From NCBI GenBank assembly GCA_934141145.1, contig CAKPCA010000028.1, forward strand, positions 1 to 8,587: DNA of 8,587 nt. The letters are read 5' to 3'. Under the pieces are notes generated by a model. That model was not told the origin of the DNA. It ran no database searches and saw nothing but the letters and a program-made list of their open reading frames with translations. Below, piece after piece: positions 1 through 6,790 of the stretch; position 1 is the stretch's first letter; the number at the start of each line of letters is the position of its first letter. The DNA is from an uncultured Bacilli bacterium (GTDB lineage: Bacteria > Bacillota_I > Bacilli_A > RF39 > UBA660). The translations under genes were made by a program, and so were the position numbers.

Positions 1-37
1 AATTTTTTCTCGCAATTTAATTTTACCATACTTTTTT

Positions 38-73
38 CTAAAAGAAAAGAGTATTGAACTTTGTCAACACTCT
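38..73 (-). terminator. Intrinsic terminator downstream of the ftsEX operon
   Basis: Read on the minus strand, a 10-bp stem (AGAGTGTTGA with TCAATACTCT, one G-U pair) encloses a 6-nt loop and is followed by TTTTCTTTT. It lies just beyond the left copy of the palindrome that the IS duplicated. Before the insertion it would have ended the prfB-ftsEX-hydrolase transcript a few tens of bases after the hydrolase stop codon. The insertion sequence now separates it from that operon. Confidence 0.7.
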
Positions 74-75
74 GA

Positions 76-105
76 AAATAAATAGTACTTAGTACTATTT
101 ATTTT
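76..105. repeat. Left copy of 30-bp palindromic target duplication
   Basis: These 30 bases are identical to 1134-1163. The core is a perfect inverted repeat, AAATAAATAGTAC and GTACTATTTATTT around TTA. In this copy the stem extends to 15 bp (74-88 with 92-106), so this is probably the less altered copy. Direct repeats of this length on both sides of an IS are read as target-site duplication. The exact boundary is uncertain by one or two bases. Confidence 0.8.
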
Positions 106-131
106 CTTTTTTGTAATTTCAACCGCACCAC
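106..131. repeat. Left terminal inverted repeat of the IS30-family element
   Basis: It matches the reverse complement of 1107-1132 at 22 of 26 positions. The mismatches are three T/A differences near the outer end and one T/A at the ninth base. The last bases overlap the end of the transposase gene, whose stop is at 132-134. Only one arm of the hairpin present at the other end (AACCGCACC) occurs here. Confidence 0.75.
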
Positions 132-1050
132 TTATTTATAGTAATTTAATTCTACATCATAAACACATTTATAGTCAAATATTTTTCTTGGCATACTATT
201 TATATTGAAGCAAATGTCATCTAAATATATTTGTGGTTTTAGTTTCATAGATTCTCCTTTTGGTATATATCTTCTTACTAATGCATTTGTTCTTTCATTG
301 GTTCCTCTTTGGAATGAACAGTATGGATCACATTTATATAATTTTACTCCCAACTTTTTTTGCAGTTATTCCTAATGCTTGAAATTCTAATCCATTATCT
401 ACTGTTATTGATTTAACATCTATTTCATTTTTTATAATATAATTGTATATTAAATTTGATGTATAATACTCATTTTTATAGTTTGATTTTATTAACCATA
501 ATCGTCTTGTACATCTATCTACAATTGATATTATTGATTCTTGCTCATTCTTTTTTCCTAATATAGAATCTATTTCTAAATGCCCTGGCTCATCTCTTTT
601 ATTTATATATTTTGGCCTTAAACTTATTGGTAAAACTGTTTTATTATCTAGATTCCATTTTGTATGTGTCATCATCCCACCTTTTATTTTATTTTTTCTT
701 CTTTTATAACACATATTATTTTTATTTATTTCTATTTTTCCTTCATTAATCCAATTATATACTTGTTTAGTAGAAGGGCATATTACTCCTTTGTATCTTT
801 TTTTAAACATGAATATACATACTTCTATTGAGTTATTTCTATAGTCATAATGCGAATATAAATATTCAAGAAATATTTTATATTTTTCTTTTATATTTAT
901 TTCTCTTTTTTTATATATTCCTGCTTTATATCTTGATATTGTTGAATGACTTATTCCTAGTATTTCCGCAACTTTTCTCATAGACATTCCTTGTTTTAAT
1001 AAAATATCTATTTCTACTTTCTTTTTTTCTGTTAATTGTGTATAATTCAT
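132..1050 (-). pseudogene. IS30-family DDE transposase, frame broken at an A7 run
   Basis: The gene starts at ATG 1050, behind AGGAGG (1059-1064) with 8-nt spacing. The first frame ends at 334. The rest continues in another frame from about 353 to the stop at 132. Removing one A from the A7 run (minus strand of 355-361) joins them into a 305-aa protein. Visible parts are an N-terminal helix-turn-helix of the IS30 type (about residues 8-45, with LGISHSTISRY) and an IS30 integrase core. The catalytic triad is D161 (LEIDSIL), D218 (TVDNGLEF) and E252 (TNERTNALVRRYIPKG). The D-E spacing of 33 residues is family-typical. The glutamate lies after the break, so the 238-aa first frame alone should be inactive. 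The join needs a +1 shift; the canonical -1 slip on A AAA AAA would run into a stop. I therefore favour a true indel over programmed frameshifting, with transcriptional slippage as the alternative. Confidence 0.85.
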
Positions 1051-1054
1051 TTAT

Positions 1055-1078
1055 GAGTCCTCCTGGCTGGGTGGGCTC
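1055..1078 (-). promoter_or_regulatory. GC-rich hairpin covering the transposase ribosome-binding site
   Basis: In the minus-strand RNA, GAGCCCACC can pair with GGAGGACTC around a 6-nt loop, with two internal mismatches. The 3' arm contains the AGGAGG that would start transposase translation. The patch is conspicuously GC-rich in a very AT-rich region. Sequestering the RBS on long transcripts is a known way for insertion sequences to limit expression from outside promoters. Here the role is inferred from structure only. Confidence 0.4.
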
Positions 1079-1090
1079 TTTTATTTTATC

Positions 1091-1117
1091 AAAAAACCGC
1101 ACCTTTGTGGTGCGGTT
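1091..1117 (-). terminator. Intrinsic terminator built into the right end of the IS
   Basis: On the minus strand, AACCGCACC and GGTGCGGTT form a perfect 9-bp GC-rich stem with a 5-nt loop, followed directly by a run of Ts. One arm lies in the right terminal inverted repeat. It stands between the hydrolase gene outside and the transposase RBS inside. Transcripts coming out of the core operon should therefore stop here before reaching the transposase, so the IS also supplies a replacement 3' end for that operon. Confidence 0.75.
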
Positions 1118-1132
1118 GAAATTTCAATTTAG
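1107..1132. repeat. Right terminal inverted repeat of the IS30-family element
   Basis: The reverse complement of this stretch matches the left end at 22 of 26 positions. The inner 10 bases are shared with one arm of the terminator hairpin at 1091-1117, so this end doubles as recombinase site and transcription barrier. Confidence 0.75.
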
Positions 1133-1133
1133 G

Positions 1134-1163
1134 AAATAAATAGTACTTAGTACTATTTATTTT
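1134..1163. repeat. Right copy of 30-bp palindromic target duplication
   Basis: It is identical to 76-105. Its last base is the final base of the hydrolase stop codon (TAA at 1165-1163), so the element inserted immediately after the reading frame without changing the protein. Minus-strand RNA would form a 13-bp AU-rich hairpin with a 3-nt loop at the end of the operon. Confidence 0.8.
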
Positions 1164-2374
1164 TATTTTCTCCAGTGACATTCATCAGAAAAATATCCTG
1201 AATATGCGGTTGTTCTATTTGTGAATGATTTTTTATTTGCAGGGAAGTTTATGTAATCACCTGGATCTACTGTATCTGATCTAATTAAACAACTCTTTGT
1301 TCCTTGACAAACATTTAAATGTAAGTGATTTCCTTGGCTATTACCTGTACTTCCTACATAACCTATTATGCTATCTTTTGTTACTACATCACCTTTTTTA
1401 ACATTTATTCTACTCATATGTCCATATAACGTAGTATATATACTACCATTTATATTATGTTGAATAACTACTTTATTACCATATCCATCACTTGAATATG
1501 CTGCTACTGAAACTTTACCTGCTGCAACAGCATATATTGGTGTTCCACCAGGTGCTGCTATATCTACTCCTGCATGTGATCTACATCTTCCACCAGTGCC
1601 TGTCAAAACATCAGAGTACCATGTGCTCCACATAGTTCCTGATTGTAATGGTCTCCAAAATTTAGTATCTGCCGGTAATTGTCCTCTAACACAACTATTA
1701 ATATCGTCACTCTCTTTACAACCTGCCTTTAAATAGAAATCTATTATTTGTTTACTATACTGAATATCTTTTTCTATTGATTCCTCTTCTTCATCAAGAG
1801 TAGCATGTTGTTCTGAAAGAACTACTAACTTTTGTTTTAATTCTATCTGTAAATTTTCTAATGATTTTTCTTTTGCTTTTAAACTAGCAATATTTTCATT
1901 ATTTTGTTTAATCATAGCATGCATATCATTTATAAGTTTATTATTGTATGTAGATAACTGTTCAGTTACAGATAATCTATAAATAAAATCTGTTATACTG
2001 CTTGCTGAAAATATATATTCTAAATATGTTGATTCACCTTCAGACACTTGAAAGAATCTCATTAAATCTTTTACTTGTTCACTTTTTTCATCAATTTTTT
2101 TATTTAATTTTTCTATTTCTTTATTTAAGTTTGCTATATCCTGTTCTGCTTGTGCTAGTTCGCCATATATACTATCAATTCTTTTTGATGCAGCAGTTGT
2201 CTCTGCTTCATTATTTTTCTTTTGTGATTGGTTTTGTTTATACTTTTCTTCTAATTTATTATATTCACTTTTTAAATCACCAAGTGTTTTAGCACTTGTA
2301 TTAATAGGAAAACTGACAAATATAAATAATGCAAATAAACCAGCTACTATCCTACTATTTATTTTCTTTATCAT
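1163..2374 (-). CDS. Secreted coiled-coil M23 peptidase, PcsB/EnvC-like FtsEX partner
   Basis: This 403-aa protein is predicted to cut peptidoglycan cross-bridges outside the membrane under FtsEX control. Residues 1-28 form a signal peptide (basic start, hydrophobic core, NTSA before the likely cleavage). Two long coiled coils follow, about 30-108 and 140-212. Between them is a short helical segment (YLEYIFSASSITDFIYRLS) like that of PcsB and EnvC. The C-terminal M23/LytM domain (about 245-375) keeps the zinc and catalytic residues H267 and D271 (HAGVD), H319 (YGHM) and the HLH pair H350/H352, so it looks active, unlike noncatalytic EnvC. Six cysteines (219, 228, 264, 356, 362, 399) suggest disulfides. 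The ATG at 2374 overlaps the ftsX stop as ATGA and has no strong RBS of its own, which implies translational coupling. Whether the substrate bond is cut directly or through another enzyme is not visible. Confidence 0.88.
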   Translation of the reverse strand: MIKKINSRIVAGLFALFIFVSFPINTSAKTLGDLKSEYNKLEEKYKQNQSQKKNNEAETTAASKRIDSIYGELAQAEQDIANLNKEIEKLNKKIDEKSEQVKDLMRFFQVSEGESTYLEYIFSASSITDFIYRLSVTEQLSTYNNKLINDMHAMIKQNNENIASLKAKEKSLENLQIELKQKLVVLSEQHATLDEEEESIEKDIQYSKQIIDFYLKAGCKESDDINSCVRGQLPADTKFWRPLQSGTMWSTWYSDVLTGTGGRCRSHAGVDIAAPGGTPIYAVAAGKVSVAAYSSDGYGNKVVIQHNINGSIYTTLYGHMSRINVKKGDVVTKDSIIGYVGSTGNSQGNHLHLNVCQGTKSCLIRSDTVDPGDYINFPANKKSFTNRTTAYSGYFSDECHWRK

Positions 2375-3279
2375 ATTTTTAAATACTTTCTTACAGCTTT
2401 ACTACTACCAATCATACCAACAATAACACCAATTAATATAAGTACTAATGAAACATAGAATACAAATGGATAAGGTTCTACTAACTTAATAAATTGAGAG
2501 AAAATCTTACCACCTGTTTTATCGTAAAGAATTGAATAACCATATATAGTTGCTAATACTGGAATTATTGAACCTATTAAACCAATAAATAAACCTTCTA
2601 TAACAAATGGTTGTTTTATTGATGTATTTGATGCACCTACTAATCTCTTTATCTCTATTTCTTCTTGTCTACTAAATATTGTAATTTTAATTGTATTAAT
2701 TATTAAGAATGCTGTTACTATTATTAAAGATACTACTATAACTATTAATATTTTCTCTAATATTTTAAATATAGATAGTAATGAATCTATCATTCCTTCA
2801 CCATATTTAACCATCACTACACCATCTATTTTTTCTATTTGTTTAGCAATTGATGAAATTTTTTCTGAATCTGTTACTTTTACTAAATATGTATCATATA
2901 AAGGATTTTCTCCTTCACCCCAAGTTGAAATTATATCATTAAATACTGCAGATTCTTTTTTCATTTTTTCTGCTATTTCTTCTTTTGAATCAAAAGTTAC
3001 TGACTCTATATTATCTAATTTGTCTATAGATGACTTTATTTCATTTCTTTTTGTATCATCCGCATCAGTTTTTATATATGTTACTATTGTAAAATCATCT
3101 CTAATTATTTTTGTGAAATTTTCTACATTTAATGAACCAACCATTGCGACTGCAACAATTACTAGTGTTACTGTTATACATGATATAGATGCTAGGGATA
3201 AGCTAAAATTTCTTATTACATTCTTAAGACCATCTCTTATATTTCTTATTAATATTCTAATGTTTCTCATTCTTATCAT
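2371..3279 (-). CDS. ftsX: Cell-division ABC transporter permease FtsX
   Basis: This 302-aa membrane protein pairs with FtsE and passes its ATP-driven motion to an outside peptidoglycan hydrolase. Four membrane segments are visible: about 28-50, 176-200, 227-252 and 273-295. A large extracellular domain (about 52-172) lies between the first two, where partner hydrolases dock in known systems. The cytoplasmic stretch after TM2 (SRQEEIEIKRLVGAS) is typical of FtsX/MacB-type permeases. I choose ATG 3279 because AAAGGA lies 4 nt upstream; a TTG at 3294 would add five residues but has no RBS. The start overlaps ftsE by 23 nt and the TGA stop overlaps the hydrolase ATG, so the three genes form a tight operon. 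Confidence 0.93.
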   Translation of the reverse strand: MIRMRNIRILIRNIRDGLKNVIRNFSLSLASISCITVTLVIVAVAMVGSLNVENFTKIIRDDFTIVTYIKTDADDTKRNEIKSSIDKLDNIESVTFDSKEEIAEKMKKESAVFNDIISTWGEGENPLYDTYLVKVTDSEKISSIAKQIEKIDGVVMVKYGEGMIDSLLSIFKILEKILIVIVVSLIIVTAFLIINTIKITIFSRQEEIEIKRLVGASNTSIKQPFVIEGLFIGLIGSIIPVLATIYGYSILYDKTGGKIFSQFIKLVEPYPFVFYVSLVLILIGVIVGMIGSSKAVRKYLKI

Positions 3280-3955
3280 AAGTTCCTTTCGCAAAATCTT
3301 TTTTTAGTCTACCTTTATCAAGTAAAATTACTCTTTTCTTCATTTTATTAACTATATCTCTATCATGCGTAACAACTATTACAGTTGTACCTAAATCATT
3401 TATAACTTCTAATACTTTCATTATTTCAAGGGATGTATCTGGGTCTAGGTTTCCTGTTGGTTCGTCACATATTAATAATTTTGGTGCATTAACAATTGCT
3501 CTTGCTATTGCTACTCTTTGTTGTTCTCCTCCTGATAATTCATGTGGATAACTTTTAACTTTTTCTTTTAATCCTACTAGATCAAGTGCTTTTAATGTTT
3601 TCTTTCTTATTTCTGCCTTATCATAACCAAACATTTCAAGTACAAAAGCTACATTTTCATATACTGTTAATCTTGGTAATAATTTAAAATCTTGGAATAC
3701 TACACCTAGTTTTCTTCTTAGTTTATAAACCTTTCTATTTCTTAATTTACCTACATTAACTCCACCAATTATAATTTCACCATGAGTTGGTTTTTCTTCT
3801 CTATAAAGCATTTTTATAAGTGTTGATTTACCACTTCCTGATGCACCAATTATAAAGGCAAAATCTCCTTTTTTAATATTTAGATTTAGACCATATAATG
3901 CAGTTACACCAGATTGATATGTTTTTTCTACATCTGTAATTCTAATAAACTCCAT
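3257..3955 (-). CDS. ftsE: Cell-division ATP-binding protein FtsE
   Basis: This 232-aa ABC ATPase is the cytoplasmic motor of the FtsEX complex. All nucleotide-binding elements are intact: Walker A GASGSGKST (37-45), Q-loop Q88, signature LSGGEQQR (140-147), Walker B LLICDEPTGNLD (160-171, catalytic E165) and the switch histidine in VTHD (H197). The length is normal for FtsE. ATG 3955 has a strong GGAGGAG Shine-Dalgarno 5 nt away and begins 16 nt after the prfB stop. The 3' end overlaps ftsX. The order prfB-ftsE-ftsX is widely conserved in Bacillota, which supports cotranscription from the prfB promoter. Confidence 0.95.
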   Translation of the reverse strand: MEFIRITDVEKTYQSGVTALYGLNLNIKKGDFAFIIGASGSGKSTLIKMLYREEKPTHGEIIIGGVNVGKLRNRKVYKLRRKLGVVFQDFKLLPRLTVYENVAFVLEMFGYDKAEIRKKTLKALDLVGLKEKVKSYPHELSGGEQQRVAIARAIVNAPKLLICDEPTGNLDPDTSLEIMKVLEVINDLGTTVIVVTHDRDIVNKMKKRVILLDKGRLKKDFAKGTYDKNEKH

Positions 3956-3971
3956 CTTTACTCCTCCAATT

Positions 3972-5061
3972 CTATTCTTTATAATTTAAATAACTTTCTA
4001 TAAAATCATCTATATCTCCATCTAAAACTTTATTTACATTGCTTGTTTCATAGCCTGTTCTATGATCCTTTACCATTGAATATGGATGCATTACATAGCT
4101 TCTTATTTGAGAGCCAAAATTTATATCACTTTGTGATTTTTTATTTTCACTTATTTCTTGTTTTCTCTTTTCTTCTTCTAGTAAATATAGTTTAGATTTT
4201 AAAACTTGCATTGCGGTTTCTTTGTTTTTTAACTGGCTTCTTTCGTTTTGACAAGTTACAACAATTCCTGTTGGTAAATGTGTTATTCTAACAGCACTAT
4301 CCGTTGTATTTACTCCTTGTCCTCCAGCACCACTACTTCTATATACATCTACTCTTATATCACTATCTTTTATTTCAATATTGATATTATCATTTAACTT
4401 AGGTGTTACCTCAACTGCTGCAAAAGATGTATGTCTTCTTTTTGCTGAATCAAATGGTGATATTCTAACTAATCTATGTACACCTCTTTCACACTTTAAA
4501 TAACCATATGCATTTAAACCTTTAATAAGCATTATTACTTTTTTGATTCCTGCCTCTTCACCATATAACGTATCTAAAATTTCATAGGCATATCCTTTTT
4601 TTTCACACCATCTTGTATACATTCTAAAGAGCATTTCAGCCCAATCACAACTTTCCGTACCACCTGCTCCAGAATGTATTTCAAGTATTGCATCTTCTTT
4701 ATCATTTGGACCAGATAACTTTGTTTCTAGTTCTAAACTTTCTATCTTTTTCTTAACTTTATCTAAATTATCTAATACTTCTTTAGTCATTTCATCATCA
4801 TTTAATTCTACAATTTCAATGTAAGAACTAATTGTTGATTTCAAAGCATTTATATCATCAATTTGTTTTGTTATATTTCCTATCTTTTTAGAAATAGATA
4901 TACTTTCATCACTATTAAAATCACTATTACTATATAAAATGTTTAATTTACTTTGAAGATTCTTTAATTCTTCTTTTTTAGAATCTATGTCAAAGTAACC
5001 TCCAAATATTGTTAATATTTAATAATAAATCATTTAGTGTAGTTTTTAATTCGTTATTCAT
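3972..5061 (-). CDS. prfB: Peptide chain release factor 2, made by programmed +1 frameshift
   Basis: RF2 ends translation at UGA and UAA. The gene starts at ATG 5061, behind AGGTGA. It runs 23 codons to an in-frame TGA (4992-4990) in the context GGAGG-TTA-CTT-TGA-C, the conserved RF2 frameshift site: an internal Shine-Dalgarno, a slippery CTT and a slow UGA. Skipping the T at 4992 continues the frame from 4991 to the TAG at 3972, giving 362 aa. The stop-recognition tripeptide SPF falls at 201-203 and the catalytic GGQ at 246-248, within four residues of the E. coli positions. An annotation that starts at the TTG 4844 would lose the first 72 residues. Low RF2 lets ribosomes pause at UGA and shift, so the protein controls its own synthesis. 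A promoter lies just upstream. Confidence 0.95.
4990..5004 (-). promoter_or_regulatory. RF2 programmed frameshift site
   Basis: On the minus strand this reads TGGAGGTTACTTTGA and is followed by C. GGAGG lies three bases before CTT, the same spacing as in the E. coli prfB site. CTT lets the tRNA slip onto TTT, and UGA followed by C is a slow stop. Without the shift the product is a 23-aa peptide. Confidence 0.93.
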
Positions 5062-5093
5062 AAAATCACCTACCCTATATTATGAACATATAA

Positions 5094-5102
5094 ATTATAT
5101 CA
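5094..5102 (-). promoter_or_regulatory. Promoter of the prfB-ftsEX operon, extended -10
   Basis: On the minus strand TGATATAAT is a perfect extended -10 element. No good -35 sits 17 bp upstream, because the hairpin and T-run of the preceding terminator occupy that place. Transcription would begin near 5087, about 26 nt before the prfB start codon. Confidence 0.6.
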
Positions 5103-5111
5103 TATTTTGTC

Positions 5112-5144
5112 AAAAAAAGAAATGGTATTATAATCCATTTCTTT
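5112..5144 (-). terminator. Intrinsic terminator after the RhuM gene
   Basis: AAAGAAATGG and CCATTTCTTT form a 10-bp stem around a 9-nt loop, followed on the minus strand by seven Ts. It separates RhuM transcription from the prfB operon, whose -10 element begins only about 10 bp further on. Confidence 0.8.
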
Positions 5145-5187
5145 GATTCATTATTTTTATTTATTTTTTATCTAATAGGCAATTTAT

Positions 5188-6206
5188 TTATATATTTTCA
5201 ATTTGCTTTGTTTCACTTAATAGTCTATCGAAATCTGACACATAATTCTTATCCTGTATAACTTTATAGTTTTCATATTCATTTTCTGCTTTTTCGACTG
5301 CTTGTTTACGAGAAATTTTTCCTTTTCCTTCTAAAACTTCATAATGGAAAACTTTTAAGGCATTTTCTACTTCATTTTTCCAATCTTCCATATACATTGT
5401 TATACTTCTTTCTGCATTATTTTCAGCAATATCCAAAAATAAGTTTACTAAATTATTCAAATTCTTAATTTCTTTTTCATGTAAATAATTCTTTGCAATA
5501 ATTACATCAGATTTTAAAATTTTTCCATCAGGCGAATTTTCCCAGGTAGTAAGCCCATATTTTCTTTTTTAGAATCCACTCTGTTATAAACTATTTCAGC
5601 AGCAGTATTTCCAGTAATTGCATAATGAAATCTATTTTGAATAGTTTTATAAAAAGTTATTGCAGTATCACTATTTTTATCATAATCAATAGAACATTCA
5701 GCGAATATATCAGTAATTTTTTGATAAAACATTCTCTCACTAGTACGGATTAATTTAATTCTTTCAAGTAATCTTTTAAAATACTTCTGATCAGATTTTC
5801 TTGCTTTTAAAAATCTTTCATCGTCTAATGCAAAACCTTGAATCATATAATCTTTAATTATTTTATTTGCCCAAGTTCTAAATTTAATTGCCTTTTTAGA
5901 GTTAACTCTAAACCCTATGGAAATAATCATATCAAGATTATAATATTTTGTATTGTAAGTTTGCTTACCATCATTACCCATATGTGCAATTTTTGCACAT
6001 GTGCTATTTTCATCTAACTCTTCATCTTTATAAATATTGTTAATATGCCTTACAATTCCACTTCTATCAATATTAAAAAGTGTTGATAATGCTTCGGCAT
6101 TTAACCAAACATCTTCATTTTCTAATAGTACTTCTACTTTTGTATTGCCTTCTTCGTCATTATAAAATAAAATGTTCTTCTCATTTCCGATTAATTTATT
6201 ATCCAT
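5188..6206 (-). pseudogene. RhuM-family protein gene with a one-base deletion
   Basis: RhuM proteins are widespread in genomic islands (first named in Salmonella SPI-3); their biochemical function is unknown. The reading frame from ATG 6206 (AAGGGGG Shine-Dalgarno) ends at 5514, and the remainder continues in another frame to 5188. Adding one base near 5549-5551 turns LLPGKIRLMEKF into the family's conserved LTTWENSPDGKILKSD block and gives a 339-aa protein of normal RhuM length. The N-terminus looks like a winged-helix DNA-binding region (WLNAEALSTLF, about 34-44). It is followed by the family motifs STCAKIAHMGNDGK, YNLDMIISIGFRVNSKKA and FRTWANKIIKDYM. The C-terminal helical part is complete. 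Since only one base is missing, this is a very recent pseudogene or a sequencing error. It has its own promoter and terminator, so it is a monocistronic insert between the SEC-C remnants and prfB. Confidence 0.85.
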
Positions 6207-6253
6207 ACTTGTTCCCCCTTATCTAAATATTTTTTAGTTAATTTATATTAAAC

Positions 6254-6282
6254 ATTATACTATTATTTACATTATTAAACAA
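6254..6282 (-). promoter_or_regulatory. Promoter of the RhuM gene
   Basis: On the minus strand TTGTTT (6277-6282) and TATAAT (6254-6259) are separated by 17 bp. The start point would be near 6247, about 40 nt before the RhuM ATG. The -35 is weak (three of six bases) but the -10 is perfect. Confidence 0.55.
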
Positions 6283-6439
6283 TCAATTTGGTATAATTCA
6301 ATCAAATTAAATTCCTAAAAAAATGTCACATTTTTATATTTGTTAAAAAAGTTTGTTATTTAATCAAAATTCTATTTTCACATTTTATATAGGTATTAAC
6401 ATATATATTCTTCTTGCTACTTCCCACTTTTATATTTGA

Positions 6440-6475
6440 ACAAAAAGATGTCAACAAATTTTATATGTTGACATC
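6440..6475 (-). terminator. Intrinsic terminator after SEC-C remnant A
   Basis: GATGTCAACA and TGTTGACATC form a perfect 10-bp stem with a 9-nt loop, followed on the minus strand by TTTTTG. It begins about 19 nt after the stop codon of SEC-C remnant A, as expected if that remnant was the 3' end of a transcribed gene. The stretch from here to the RhuM promoter (6283-6439) shows no gene. Confidence 0.75.
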
Positions 6476-6493
6476 CATTAATTTAATTTTTTC

Positions 6494-6650
6494 TTATTTA
6501 CCACAACATTGTTATATTTCTTACCAGAACCACAAGAACTTTGTACTTCCATATATTTGTATTATCCGTACTATTTATATTATAAATATTTCTCTACTAC
6601 GGACAAATTGTTGACACCATCTACATTCATTCACTGCCAATACTATACCA
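6494..6650 (-). pseudogene. Degenerate SEC-C repeat, copy A
   Basis: On the minus strand 6514-6540 encodes SSCGSGKKY. After one missing base, 6494-6511 encodes QCCGK and a stop, together a SEC-C zinc-binding tail of the kind found at the end of SecA and of various small proteins. The upstream part (to about 6650) is similar to copy C, including the run AGAGAAATATTTATA and an extended -10-like TATGGTATAGT. Frames are disrupted throughout, with two adjacent TAG codons upstream of the tail, so no intact protein is made. A consensus promoter lies upstream and a strong terminator downstream. Confidence 0.65.
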
Positions 6651-6709
6651 TATTTCAAAGTTCAATAAATTGTATGAATTGGGAAATCATACATTTTTTT
6701 CTGCTCATA

Positions 6710-6738
6710 ATTATATACTATACATTAAGATTAGTCAA
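6710..6738 (-). promoter_or_regulatory. Near-consensus sigma-A promoter upstream of SEC-C copy A
   Basis: On the minus strand TTGACT (6733-6738) and TATAAT (6710-6715) are separated by exactly 17 bp, the best promoter match in the window. It would start near 6703 and run leftward through SEC-C copy A to the terminator ending near 6440. Confidence 0.7.
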
Positions 6739-6790
6739 ACTATTGAGAGTCAATATTATATTCTATAATTTTATTTATTGTTTCAGATTT

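Larger units (their letters stand above)
106..1132 (-). mobile_element. IS30-family insertion sequence
   Basis: A roughly 1,027-bp element is bounded by imperfect 26-bp terminal inverted repeats (106-131 and 1107-1132, 22 of 26 matching, sharing the block AATTTCAACCGCACCAC). It carries one minus-strand transposase gene of IS30 type. Both sides are flanked by a 30-bp palindrome. The transposase stop codon lies one base inside the left terminal repeat, so the element is compact. Length, single gene and DDE motifs fit IS30. The long palindromic duplication resembles what was reported for IS1630 of Mycoplasma fermentans, an IS30 relative that targets and duplicates inverted repeats. It probably does not transpose on its own at present because the transposase frame is broken. 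Confidence 0.85.

Noticed and set aside
1..29. Possible start of a further minus-strand gene (ATG at 29, nine open codons to the edge)
   Set aside because: No convincing Shine-Dalgarno and too short to judge.
76..105. Palindrome considered as a CRISPR repeat or regulator operator
   Set aside because: Only two copies, placed exactly at the IS ends, with no spacer array; target duplication explains it better.
355..361. A AAA AAA considered as a programmed -1 frameshift site for the transposase
   Set aside because: A -1 slip leads to a stop within four codons; only +1 restores the protein.
2002..2292. 96-codon plus-strand frame inside the hydrolase gene
   Set aside because: Antisense shadow of the coiled-coil coding region: Leu/Phe-rich composition and no RBS. 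The same applies to the plus-strand frame at 3020-3307 opposite ftsX/ftsE.
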